A stretch of DNA of 64,000 nucleotides, taken from contig CP110631.1 of the NCBI GenBank assembly GCA_026210745.1, forward strand, positions 3,844,001-3,908,000. Reading direction: 5' to 3'. The stretch's first letter is position 1. The number at the start of each line of letters is the position of its first letter. The DNA is from Exobasidium rhododendri (lineage: Eukaryota > Basidiomycota > Exobasidiomycetes > Exobasidiales > Exobasidiaceae). Position numbers and translations under genes: made by a program. Positions 32,370-44,800 of the stretch are shown here, in pieces. The notes below the pieces were generated by a model. The model ran no database searches. It had not been told where the DNA came from and was given only the letters and a program-made list of their open reading frames with translations.

Positions 32370-35300
32370 ATGCCCGATACTGTTGAGCAGCGATCAGAGA
32401 ACAGCAAGGCGTCAAGGTATCGAGAGGAAGAATACACCGACAATCAAGTAGGAAGCGAAATACGAGGTGGTCAATCTTTGGGCTCGCTATCTTTCATAAA
32501 TCCAAGTCATACACCTCCGCACCTCTTTCCTGCTTTACTCGGTAGTAGTTTCAAACGTTCTCGAACGACTTCGCCCCCGACCAGCTTGGAAGACAACGGA
32601 AGTGAGACAGACGCTGAAGCTTTCAACATTGCTACCCCTTCTTCGGATCTAGATCACTCGTTGGACAGAAGAGACGTTGAGAGAGGAGACAGTCTACTCT
32701 CCACAGCGAATCTTGCTCTCCAAAGTCACTCTCTCTCTGGGGCTCATAGCCATCCACAGCATCAGCAGACTCCTTTGCGATTTTCTTTTGGTAGCGCAAA
32801 TACGGCAAGAGGCGAAATGGGTGTAGGTGACGAGAAGAACAAAGAGACGATTGATGGTCTTTTAGCGACAAATATGCTAAACATTACCGATGGAGATGCT
32901 ACTTCCAATGGTCACGCAGCATTACCCAGCTACCAACAAGCGACGGGACAGTCTGTCGATAGCTTGACAGCTTCTGTAGATGTAGAAATGACGTCGAACG
33001 TGACACCATCGTCGACTACGCCTGATTGCAATGAACAGATTGCAAACGTGACGACATCCAACCAAAAACCTTTACGATTGGGTGAATCGTGGTTTCTGGT
33101 TGATTGTAAATGGTTTGAGCAATGGTCAACAGCATGCAGTAATGGAGTTGCGAGCAAAGACCGTGGGGGCACGGTTGTAGGACCAGTGCAGACGCAGGAT
33201 CTTCTGACTAAGAGGCACGATGTCCTCTCGCTGAAAGTGGGCTTAGAGGAAGGTGTACACTTCCGGTTGCTGTCCAAGGAGTCGTGGGAGATGCTAACAA
33301 CATGGTGAGTAGAAGAGTGCTAAACTTTCATAAGGCCTAGACATTGTACTGACCGATATTCCTAACATGCAGGTACGGAAGATCAGATCCACCTGTCGAG
33401 CGTAAAGTGATCAACATGCCATCATCGCACACCCTACGAATCGAATTATACCCTCCGTTCCTGAAGATTTCTTGCATAGGGGAGCAAATCACATCCTTCA
33501 CGATTGCTCTGTCTATCCTCTCGACGTTCGGCGAGCTGAAACAAGCGGCACGAAGGCACCTGAGCCAGACCAGTGACCAGTTTGGAGCGCAGAATGCAGA
33601 GGAACTTGTATTTCGCTTTTGGCGCTTGCCTCTCGATCAGATTGACACCCCTTTCACGAGAGTATCCTTGCAAGCGTCGGGTGTGGAACTGATTTCTGAA
33701 GACAAGGAAGAACATACCACTTTAGCAGAATTACAGCTGGATCAGCCAGTGGAGAACCTAGCCTTAGAAGCGAAGAAGGCGAATTCGGCGTGGTCTTTCA
33801 CACAAGATGGTAAATCGGCCAATTCTGTCAAGGGAATCTTCAAACAAGATGGCGGCGACTTTCTCTCCAGAATGCAATCCGGAACGACGAAAGTGTCGGA
33901 TCTCGGCATGACAAGTGCTGCTGCTGCTGTTGCTGAGAGTAGCAATAACGGCGGCAGTGCTTCGCGAGTGACGAGATCTCAGACTGCGGCAGATAGAGGA
34001 TCGGAAAAGCAAAGTGGCCTGACGGGTCTATACAACCTCGGAAACACTTGCTTTATGAATGCAGCACTGCAGTGCATGTCCAACACAAAGGAGCTTAAAG
34101 ATTACTTTGTCAGTGGAGTCTACAAGAGTGAAATTAATGCTGACAATCCGCTGGGAATGGGTGGTGCCATGGCAAAAGTGTTCGGAGAGCTACTTACAAA
34201 GTTATGGAAGTCAAAAGGTGGAGCATGGCATCCCCGCGAGTTCAAAACCATCTTATCCCGCTTCTCACCTCAGTTCATCGGCTATGCTCAGCAGGATACG
34301 CAAGAACTTCTCGCTTTCCTTCTCGATGGTCTACATGAAGATCTGAATCGAATCGTAAAGAAGCCTTACATTGAAGCGCCTGATTGGGAAGGAGGTGGTC
34401 TTCAAGAAATGGTCGCCTTTGCACACAAGCAATGGGAGATCTATAAGCTGCGAAACGATTCCGTCATTGTGGACTTGTTCCAAGGTCAATATCGCAGCAC
34501 GCTGGTCTGCCCAGATTGTGGGAAAGTGTCGATCAAATTTGATCCCTTTATGTATCTCACGCTGCCTATTCCAAACCGCAAGACGTACACTCGCAAGATC
34601 ATCTATCTTCCATGGAGTAAGGCAAGCGATCCGATCGAGGTAGAGATGCAATTCAATGGTGAAACGTCAATCGGACACTTGAAAAAGAAGCTCGGGGAGT
34701 GGTTCAATGCGAATCCAAGTCACATGATTGCTTGTGATGTGTTCAACAGGACGTTTTACAAAGTGTACAGCGACTTTGAGACGGCGAACGAGATCGGAGT
34801 GAACGACGTCACCTTTGTGTATGAGCTGCCGGGTCAGATGAGGCCGATTGCGTCTGCACCGGGGGGCGGATCATTCCATCAGAGAGAGACAGTGCAGGAA
34901 CTAGAAGCGAAAACTCCACCGAAAGCCGTCAATGTAGAGGAAAGGGAGATGGCCATGTTGCCGGTCTTTTCCATAGCGAAAGGGTCGAAGCAGTACTCGA
35001 ATCATTACAATCGAAATGGAGGCTCCGCCTTTGGTCAGCCTTTCTTTGTTGCGATCGCACAGGAAGATCTCGACAACGAAGAGGCCATTCAGCGAGCAGT
35101 CTACGAGAAGTACATGCAGTACACCTCCGACAAGACAGCTTTGCAAGGATACTGGGACGGACTGGAGGAAGGCGGACTGACAGCCAACTCGCAAGAAGAC
35201 TGGGACATGCTCGTTGACACGACGACAACAGGTGCATCTTCTGTTGTCCTGCCAAAGGGTGATGGAGCGCAACATGACACGATAGCTGAGATTCACGATG

Positions 35301-36850
35301 GCGGTCTGGTGGTTAACATTGTGCCGGATGAGGCTTCCAAGAGGCTAGGTCCCGCCACGACCATTGGCGACGGGACCAGAGGCAAAGTACCTCAAAAGAG
35401 GCCATTTACACTTCACTTTGTCGTCCATCGAGAAGATCAATCGCCAGTCACCTTGAAGCCGGACGGGCATGAAGATCTTGGAGAGGAGATGCATAAGCGA
35501 GCACTAAGGTTGACGGCCAACGGAAAGGGTGAAGGCACGGTCATGAAGACTGATCAAGAGGACGACCTAGTTCACGTCGAAAGGGGAAATGGAAGAGATG
35601 TCGGCCAGTGGTCACTGGTCTACTCTGGTGGCGCACTCGTATGCTCCTGGCCTGACGAGGTCAAAGATAAACTATTCGGACTAGACGATGATCGGTGGGG
35701 AGGCGGTTCCAAGAGGAGCACCTTTGTAGATCCTCAATTGGAAGCGGAACGGAACGCAGACACAGGAGGAAAGAAGGTCAAGACCAGCATTTCAATTGAC
35801 GACTGTCTCAATGAATTCACAAAGGAGGAACAGCTGGGCGAATCCGATCCATGGTACTGTCCACAATGCAAAGACTTTAAGCAAGCCACGAAAAAGTTTG
35901 ATCTTTGGAAAGTACCTGACATTCTCGTCGTCCACTTGAAACGATTCAGTAGCGGCCGAATTGGTAGGGACAAGATCGATTCCCTGATCGACTTTCCCGT
36001 TCACAACTTTGATCTGACTGATCGAGTCGAGGGTGCCAAGGCGGTTTCCCAGCTTCACGAAGATGAGGAAGATGATGAGAAGCTGATGCAGAGTATCGGA
36101 TCATTGGGTGCCGATGATGATGCTGTAGAAGCTGATTCACCCATCTACGATCTGTATGCGGTAGACAATCATTACGGTGGTCTGGGAGGAGGTCATTACA
36201 CGGCCTTCGCAAAGAATCCTGAAGATGAAAAGTGGTATTACTTTGATGATAGTAGCGTTCGTGCGGTGACGAATCCAGAGGTGGAAGTCAAGGACAAGGC
36301 AGCCTATCTTCTCTTCTATCGACGTCGAACGACTCGTCCAATCGGCGGGAAGAGTCGTGATAAGGTGAGGGAGAAGGTCAATAGTGAAGGCGACGAAGAG
36401 ACAGCTCACTCTTTCCAAGAAAGTCAACTGAATCGCGAAGCAGGAGCAAAATTTGAAGAAGGGGAAGGGAGCGGGAAAAGAGAAGGGACGCACTATCAAG
36501 ACGACCAGGCCAGACTGGAGGATGAAGAGCCTCCCATGATAGGTCGATACCCGTGGAATTTTGAAGATGAGGTTCCCTCACCACGTCCTTACAGTCCACA
36601 AGGTCTTTTGGGAGGCTGGGATGCCATCGCTTCGAATCGACGTACGAGATCGTTGAGCTCTGATGGCAGCGTGGGAGCGAGCCTAGGTGAAGGAGGCGAT
36701 GATGATGAAGATAGTGACTTCGAGCTAGATGCTGTGAGCACACCTAGTCCGAGATCACTCCATCAAAACGAGTTAGGACCTCCTCATGAAGCCGTTGTAG
36801 CTCCGCAGTCTGAAAGTGCATCAAGTCATCCTGGAGGAGTACACCAGTGA
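32370..36850 (+). CDS. Ubiquitin-specific protease, DUSP-UBL-USP type (Ubp12/USP15-like)
   Basis: Two exons (32370-33304, 33373-36850; 68 bp intron, phase 2) give about 1470 residues. After a disordered N-terminus, residues about 235-335 form a DUSP domain (ESWFLVDCKWFEQW, HFRLLSKESWEMLTTWYG), followed by a ubiquitin-like segment (LRIELYPPFLKISC). The USP domain runs from about 533 to 1290: Cys box GLYNLGNTCFMNA with Cys538, a QQDTQELLAFLLDGLHEDLN helix, a zinc-ribbon-like CPDCGKVS ... WYCPQCKDFKQ pair, and the His box GGGHYTAFAKNPED with His1253 and then WYYFDDSSV. A long insert lies between the two halves, as in Ubp12/USP4/USP15. A Ser/Glu-rich tail follows. The enzyme removes ubiquitin from substrates in cytosol or nucleus. 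All catalytic residues are present. Confidence 0.93.
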
Positions 36851-37540
36851 TACTGTATAGAGCAGCAGTCACATAGCGTAGAGGTGTATTCGCTTGCCAT
36901 ACCTTTCTCTCACTTTGTCTAGGTTCTTATCGTCGATTTCACATCGTAATGTCATGCGTCTTACATCAATCTAAAAATTGCTATAGAGTGCTGAATTCAA
37001 TGTCACTGCTCGTGCGCAATACTCAGAGTAGAAGCAACAGCCCGATCCATAAGAGAGGACAAGGCAACCTGATGAAAGGCAGTGCAGCAGCATGAGGAGC
37101 GAACGTACTCTTTCACTCGCTGTCTTTCTCTTGCTTACCAGGGCATCTCACCAGGATTTCAAACGGGTCCACCACTTCACTGGATAGGCGTGCCAGGACA
37201 ATGGGAGGGCTTGCTTTTGAAAGTTCTGTCCCTTACCTCGACGATGTTGAGCTGATCATAGGAAGTAGAGTACGATTGACGTTCTTCATAGTGTAAGATC
37301 GATGCAGCTTCATCTGTGAATGGTATGTCTATACAAGTAGGGTGACAGATTTCGATTATTTTAGCCGGGACGTAAGAGAAGGGATATAAAAAGTATGAGA
37401 TAGGTAATTAGTGGTATTACAGAGACGAGTTCCTCATAGGAGCTCTCTATATTAATGTATACTAGATTGGCATGGGGCAAATTGGGCAGAGCACAGAGAG
37501 AGAGTGTGTAAGAACAGAGCACTTCTACCGCTTCTGGATC
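36851..37540. other. Intergenic region between convergent genes
   Basis: About 690 bp of shared 3' flank between the ubiquitin protease and the velvet gene. AT-rich toward the middle (about 37340-37460). No gene seen. Confidence 0.5.
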
Positions 37541-39306
37541 TTAGTCGCCAGTTTGATTAGGTGGTAAGAGTAGCCCGACTCCTTGCCTCGCAAAGTGTCT
37601 CGTGAGATCAGTGATGTCTGCATTGTGTAATAGAGACGAGGATAGTGAGCAAGGCTTGCCTCTCCTCCGCACTCTGCACTACTCACGAGGCGCGACATAA
37701 TCAGCAGAGAGCACCACGCTGAAGGGATCTGTAGAGGCATTTGCTAACGTAGCCGTTACTCTAGGACTAGCTGTTGGCCTGCGAAGAAAGAACAGGAGGA
37801 GAAGGAGAAGAAGAAGAAGAAGGAGAAGAAGGAGAGATCTTAGCACGATTGTCTTAAGCGTTGTTACGATGGGAACACTAACAGGGGCACTCTCATGAGA
37901 GAAATCTGCAACCGAAATCGGCCTCGAGAACGGATGGAGATCTCCGGAAAGACGAAGATCGTCGCTGGTCGATCGTCGATGGTGAGGAGTTGCAACGGTG
38001 ATGCCACTAAAGTTCCGTACAGCATTCGAACGGAGGGTGGGTGCGCAATGGCAGTGCTGGTGGTATCAACAGTATTCGAGGCCGTAGTGGAAGGGCCACG
38101 ATCACCAGCGATATCCGCCTGTGACGAAAATTGAGAGGAAGTAGCAAGTGGTGACAGCATGTCGGCTGGCGTATCATCGTCGGTGGTGAGATGAACATGG
38201 CACACCAAGAAGGGCATTTCTTCTTCTCTAAATGCGGATCAAGTCAGAGAGAAGGTCGATCAGGATAGAGAGCATTAATTATCGGCTCCACTTTAAGCGA
38301 CGAAATCCACTCACATGGAGACCTCTCTTCCAGCTCGGTCGATGGCCTGCAATTGAACAACGAGAGGAGGAGCGAGAGCCAGGCGAGATAGCAGATTGCT
38401 CCCAAAAGCGCAACCAGTGATCGGTTGTTGCAAAACATGCAGAAGATAGCGCCTTTTGAGAGAAGGAGAAGAATAGAGCGTAGGATTTAGTGAAATTGAT
38501 CGCAAGGCAACGATCGCATAAAGTCCTCACCTGTGGTCTGGATTACTCGGCGCTTGCATCTCGGAGTCGCTCAAGGTAGCCCTCGCTTCCTCTTGCCGAC
38601 TCGATTCACTGTGATGCTTGGAGAATTTAAAATCGCTCGATGATGTTGCCTCGGCAGCGTGTAAGGTTTTAGGGCCAATTCGATCTTCTCCTCCTCCTAA
38701 AGCACCCGTCCCCACTTCTTGTGAGGTTGGCAATCGATCTTCTAGAGGCTCGTTTGAAATCGTAGGCTGCTGCGATGGTAGGTTGGAGGACGAAAGGGAA
38801 GGAGATGAAGAGGGTATCGAGATTGTATTCGTTCTTTCTATAGTAAATGGTACTGTGCCGCTCTTTGTTGCTCTTGACGATAAATTGTCCGTCAAGTTGC
38901 GGGTATAATTTTGCCCTCCGCTGCTGCGATTCCGTCTTTCACTGCTATCGCTACTATCGCTCTTGCTGTGTCTATCGCTGGGCTGAGGTCCAACAGATTC
39001 TGCTACGTCGACAGCAATATCTTGTTTTTGTAGGCCAGCAGTAGCAGCAGAGGTACCAGTAAACGAAGCAGTCGTTTCGGCATCTTCCTTTTCATCGTGA
39101 ATGCGAGCTGTGACAGGCGAGGCGGAAGACATCTTTAATCGACTGTCTTCCAATGGTGATTCTGCATCGTCAAGATTGGTGGAATGCCTTCGACTACTCC
39201 TTCTCTTGCTCTTCTGTAGTGGGGTATGAGCAGAAGTGCTTGCCTCTTCCCTCTGTTCTGAACTGAAGTCTATCTCCCTCTTCTTCCCTCTGGATGGCGA
39301 CACCAT
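37541..39306 (-). CDS. Velvet-domain transcriptional regulator, divergent
   Basis: Five exons (39306-38531, 38452-38315, 38227-37883 or -37868, 37778-37687, 37617-37541) give about 475-480 residues. The N-terminal 258 residues are Ser/Glu-rich and disordered with basic clusters (KKRE, KSKRRSSRR). The velvet fold is spread over four exons: RYLLHVLQQPITGCAFGSNL, APPLVVQLQAIDRAGREVS, MPFLVCHVHLT, RMLYGTLVASPLQLLTIDD, then IFVFPEISIRSRGRFRLQIS, DPFSVVLSADYVAP, and the closing ITDLTRHFARQGVGLLLPP. Velvet proteins (VeA, VelB, VosA, VelC) are NF-kappaB-like fungal DNA-binding regulators of development and secondary metabolism. The usual ARACGxGxxDRRPIDPPP block is strongly altered here. Intron 3 contains a long CTT-rich pyrimidine tract and has two phase-compatible donors five codons apart. 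Start ATG 39306; the frame is open further upstream. Confidence 0.85.
37791..37835. repeat. GAA-rich simple repeat inside velvet intron 3
   Basis: Purine-rich GGAGAAGAAGAA-type repeat on the plus strand, which is a CTT pyrimidine tract in the transcript just upstream of the intron's CAG acceptor. Confidence 0.8.
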
Positions 39307-41851
39307 TGATACTGTCCCCTTTCTGCTTTGACACGCTAGGTACGACTTTGATCGCTTGACGTTGGTCTTTTGCTTTGCCTTCTCTCGCTCCCTTCTGATT
39401 TTCAGTAGAGGGAAATAAAGCGGCCTCTCTCTCTCTCACTTCATGTACTCCTTGACGACAGTACTCTCCGCCCCTTCCTTCCCTTCAGCGGTAGTGACGG
39501 TCTTCCTTGTGCCAGTAGGGAGAGACCGAAGGTTCGATTCTGAGCTCTTGCTCCTATACAGGCTCCTCCCCTTGCTTCTTCGATCTAGTCCACCTGCGGA
39601 CAGGCAATGTGTAGACAGCTTCGATTCTGCCTGTGTATGTATTTGTTTGCCACACTTCAGTCTACTTTGATCGCCATTGCCTTAAGGGTTCCCTTCTTCA
39701 AAGATTCAGATTGACGGCAACCGTAAGAATTAAAGTCGGTGGGCTTCTGCTGTGATTCGGTGCAGTAGGAGGGAGTTTATGCAAATACCTTCTCTTAGGT
39801 GTGGTGGTTGCTGTCCATAGAGAGACCGGAAGGAATGGGAAGGTGAGAGCAGAAGGAAAAGGAGGAGATAAAGCGCAAGATAGGTAGAGGTGGAAACCGG
39901 CTCGTTGGATGTGAAAGTGTCTATTTCCTTGCTGCCTGTACCGCTCAAAAGATTGCAATGCCCCACTGTGCGGCAGAGTAAGGAAGGCGTCAAGGAAACC
40001 TGCAAGATCAAAGTGAAACAGACAGAAAAGCATCCGCCTGGCATGGTCCCACAATAGCCAACGATGGAAGGCAAGCTTTCATGCCTTTCTTCCTGATCGG
40101 ATCGGGAATAGCCTAAAATCAGTTGGAGATCTAGACTTGTTGATGCCCTAAAGGAGAATTACTGTAAATTTGATGGACTTTTCTTTTGTACCGAAAAGGT
40201 GAAACCGAAATGAAGCTATGCAAAGATGGCGCCAGATCAGGAAGAGAGAGACAGATGTTTTGATTACGAAAAAGAAACTATCCATTCTCTTTTAGTGAGC
40301 ATTCGAAAGGGTCCTTGGCCATTTCAGCCCTAAAATAAGTCGTTTCCATGGGAAAGGGGGGAGGTAGTAGGTAGGAATTTATGAGAGCAAAGTACTGCTT
40401 GTCTTTCCTCGCCATTGTGCCCGTCCAGTCGCCCTGGCCCCCTATTCGGTTACTTAAAACTTTCTCCGAGACTTTTGTCTTGGTCTGAGAGTGGCGTGTG
40501 TTTAAGGTGTAGGACCGTTCTGAAAGCGAACAAGCGTGCCTTTCGGACCAAGGGAATTTCTAGCATACTATTGCAAAGAATTAGTGTATTCCTGCTTCGC
40601 CTCTTTCCTCCCTTTTACTTTTCTGAATGTACACTAGTAACGCTAGTGCAAGCATTCATTTGTTTTTTCTTAAAAAGAGCAAAACCCCGTCCTACGGTAA
40701 GTTGAGGTACAGCATATTCGGGGCCCTTGAGCCCTATCTAAGTAAAAGGGCAGCTTCCCGTTCATTCAATCGTTTTACTCCATCTTCCCCCTGTATCGGT
40801 ATCCAAGATGAGATGAGACATCAGTGATTCAGCAGGTTTTGTTCCTGATCAAGCTTGCAAGACCTTTTTTTTTGCCTAGATTAGGTACTGTCTGAGCGTA
40901 TCTCACCGATTCTCCCCTTGAGACACTCTGCGACCAAACAAATCTACAAGGAACCTGTTGAGGAAAGTGAGACCGGTGCCTGCCTTTTGTCTTGCGAAAT
41001 TAAAGTAGTTTACCACTAATCCAACAACTTTTTCGCGTCGGTGCGCCCATTTTTCAAAAACCGCTAGCCAAAACATTTCTATTCGCTATTAGTAAAACTA
41101 TACTAATGATGTCATAAAGATTATTCTACCCCCCCTTTTTTCTATCTACCATTGGGATAGTCCGCCCGGCAAAACACTTCAACTATTATATTGGCGAGAC
41201 ATAATTGTGGAGCGCCCATTTTCCCTCCTCCACGGTAGTCGCATCGCACCCCTCCCCTTACTCTGAGACATTCTTGGATCTCGACCGAATCTGCTTCCAG
41301 TGTGTCTGTATCTGAGATATGTATACAATTCGAATAACGGAAATCACGCAAGGATAAGGCTTCCGATGTGAAAAAAAGTGGGCAGCTTCTCCGGCAGCGA
41401 AGTAAGCGGTAAAGATCTATTTCAAAAAAAAAGAGAAGAAAGTGCCTGCAACAAAGCAAGCCATCGGAGCAGATCCTGGTGCAGAGATAAACAAATAGGA
41501 GCTGCAGACTGTGAGAGTATAGCTGATGTGTAAGCTGTGTTGTTCCTTGCCGAGTTCCTTTTTGCTGCTGCAGAGGCGCCATTCGTAGGAAAGGAAAAGG
41601 CCTTCTCAGCCGAAAGTTTTGAGGAGCTAACAGAATGACCGGCTTCAGATCTACTCAGACTTTTGCTCCGTGGAAGCAATGATGGTGGCATTTCTATCAG
41701 TATTCGTACATGAGCTTTTGATCCTAAATGTGTGTCAAAGGTGGAGGAGAGTAAGAGAATGATTCAACACTGTAGTATACGAAATACACGCAGCTTGTTT
41801 TTGAAGGAGAAGGAAAGAAAAAAATAAACGAAAAAGAAAGGAGAGGGTGCA
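39307..41851. promoter_or_regulatory. Long upstream region of the velvet gene
   Basis: About 2.5 kb without a gene I can defend. It holds the velvet promoter and the Snf5 3' flank. A 7 bp inverted repeat with a 6 bp loop lies at 41088-41107. I looked for tRNA boxes and found none convincing. Confidence 0.45.
41088..41107. repeat. Short inverted repeat
   Basis: ATTAGTA and TACTAAT, 7 bp arms around a 6 bp loop, in AT-rich non-coding DNA about 745 bp beyond the Snf5 stop. Could be chance. Confidence 0.5.
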
Positions 41852-44800
41852 TCAAGTACCGTAAGGTTTTCTACTCTCCGACTGAACGGCTTTCTGAACG
41901 GCGGCTCGATGGGCTCTGTTTCTCAGGTGTATCTCAAAGTTTGTCAGAGATTCACCAGGTCCAGGTGTGTAGAGTTTTCCAGGGCAATCTGTGCATCGTA
42001 ACCTCCACTCTGGCACAGGCGGAGCCGGCATGCTGGCATTTCGCGGTCTCAGCAATGTTTCAAAACGATCCAGCGGAAATTGAGAGCGCAGGACGTGACA
42101 GGCTTCAATCAGCCAGTCTGGTGGAGTCGATGAGGAGGAGGATTGTTGCTGGTGTTGATGTAGTTGAGAAGAAGAGGCAGGAGATGAAGCTGCTGGATTC
42201 AGGAGCGAAGACGATGGAATGGTGGATGATGAGGCCGGGGTGGCATGATGATGTTGAGTGGGTGACCCAGCAGATGTCTGCTGCATGGAAGACAGAGAGG
42301 AGGAAGAAAGTGTCGTTGCGTTTGGATGCTGCTTGCTTGGTGAAACAGAACGCAGCGCATCGGATGAAATCATGCTCTTCTTCATGGGCGAAGGCGGTCT
42401 CGAAGTGTCAGAGCTGTCTGAATCATCTGGTGATCCGACCTGCTCGAAGGGCAGATCGGGAGATGTCCCCCTCGTCGTATTATTGTTCCCTTCGACCTTG
42501 ATCGAGGCTGACAAAGGGGCCTTGTCAGATTCACCACTACCCCCCGTTGGGTCGATCGGAGTAGGAGCGGTGGTAGATTTCTCTTCGTTGTTCTTCTCAC
42601 GCATCGAAGGAGGAGGCGTCGTTGTCGCCGCCGTCATCGCCGTCGTGGATGCAGCAGCAGCAGCAGCAGCAGCGGCGGCAACAGAATCAACCGCTGGCTC
42701 CATCAAAGCAGAGGCTGGCATTGCTGTGTCATCCAAGGGTACATTTGAGTCCGCCATGCTGTCTTCGTTTGTCAGTGCCTCACTTCGTATTCCCCGCGCC
42801 GCCAATTCTCTCCGATGATGAGAGACATCCTTTGTATATTCGACTGGTCTTGCTTTTCGATGACGATGGAAAAATTTCCCACACGTACCACACAGTGTCT
42901 TATCGCCTAGAGGTCCTTTTCTTCGACTGGTATCCATACTTCCAGGTACACCACAATTACTGCAGTACCACTGACCCTCAAACCAATTCGCGTGTTGATT
43001 GACAGCTTCCTCTGGCTTTGCCATATTCCACGCGACAGGCTGTAAAGACGACGTAGAGAGGGACTGAAGAGGCCCATGAGTCTGGTTCACAGAATGAGAC
43101 GCAGCCTGAGCGAATCCCTTTGAAGGTCCGTTACCTAGTTCAGCGCTACGATCGTCCATTCGCTTCGACGCATTGATGCCCAAAGAAGGTGCGAAATTAG
43201 GTCCATTACTTTCTCTGTCATCCTCCACCCTACCTAGGCCTCCTGGGAAGTCAAAATGTATAGCTTGGCTTTCCATCTTTCGCCTCTTAGAGAGAAGCCT
43301 TTTGTTGTTGTGCGCAGTAAATGTGGGACCCTCGGGTGCAGGTGTCGGAGTACTGTATTCGAGGTGACTGCTGTTGCTATGCGTAGTCAAGTTTGCATTT
43401 GCTGCGGCTGCGGCTGCCCTTCTAGTCGATATTCCAGCACCTCCTCGACCTCCACTACTCATCCCTGCTGCCAACATGCCACCAGATCGATTACTTCCAT
43501 CTAAGCCAATGCCATTCACGTCACTGCTAGTTGTGTGGTTTGCCAACTGCTGCAGACCAAAGACGGCGGGAGTTCGTGCCGTCTTCAGTGGCTCTCGATC
43601 TGGCAGGTTTACCCCTCTTCTGCCTCTGGTCTGCCTCCTCTTTCGCCTAGACTCTTTTTCTCTCTCCTTTTCAGAGTGCAGGATTTCCGATTCACTCAGT
43701 TGCATCAACTTGGGCGTGTAAGATTCGATTTCGACATTACTCCTTGCAATCTGGTGCAAGACTGAGAGCAACGGTTCTCTCAATTCATCATCCATCACTT
43801 CCTTTCCATCAAAGCCATACCCGACAAGAGCGAGCGATCGGATGTAGACATCGACCTGTTCCCGAATAGAATGCGCGATGGCCGTTGTAAATTCGCCTGA
43901 TAGCCCCAGGTCAGCGGTAAAGATGGCAGCAAAGTTCTCGGCGCTATTGCCTTCGTCGCTGATGTCCCATTCGAATTGATCCACCAGGTTCATTGCACCC
44001 ACGGTAATGTCCAGCTTAATTTGAATACGCATCTCTACCTCGCTCGTATTCGACGCCTTGCCAGTACAGACGTCGTCATCATCGTCGTCATCAGCGAGCT
44101 CTACAATCCGACCACAGTCCTCATTACAACGCTCCAACTCTCTTCGGTACCTTTTCCACCACTTCACTTCATCCTCCTGTAATTTTCCCTTCCCCATCGC
44201 GTCTTCCCTCTTCCTCTTACTTTTCCTTGGTCGAATCGCATCTGCAGCGGTGTGATCGGAAACTTGACTGAAGATCGTCTCTCGAATGGCTGGGACAAAG
44301 TGCACGGCAGGCAGTCCAAAGTCGTCACAGAGTGTGATGGCAAATCTTTCGATCAACTCGTTCTTGTACGACTCGGGAGCTGGCCAAGTAAATGTATCTC
44401 TCAGTATCCATCCTTCGTGTTCAATCTCGATTCGGATGGGCACCAAGTCCTCTTCATATGTGCAAGCGTTTTTGCGTTCCAGCGTAATCTCCTTTGTAGA
44501 CATGTTGGGAAAGAACGCACTTCGGATACCTTGAGAAGCTCGGAGGCTTCGCTTGTCGGCCGGCAGTAAGATTTTGAAATTTTCAAATGGTCCGTCCTTT
44601 CCTAGATGGCTTTGATCTTCATCTAGCCCTCTTTCCCACCAATGCAACCAACCTCCCGGTCGAATGTTTTGAGTTCGCATCATCAGAATAGCGTTGTTTC
44701 TTTGGGCATGCTGATTGATGAGCGTCGTGTACTCATCATCTTTCTGCATGATACCCAACAGATCACTCTCTTCTTCTTTACTCATGGGTTTCCACAAAGC

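Noticed and set aside
39510-39560. tRNA B-box-like GGTTCGATTCT
   Set aside because: No matching A box, acceptor stem or anticodon arm within tRNA distance.
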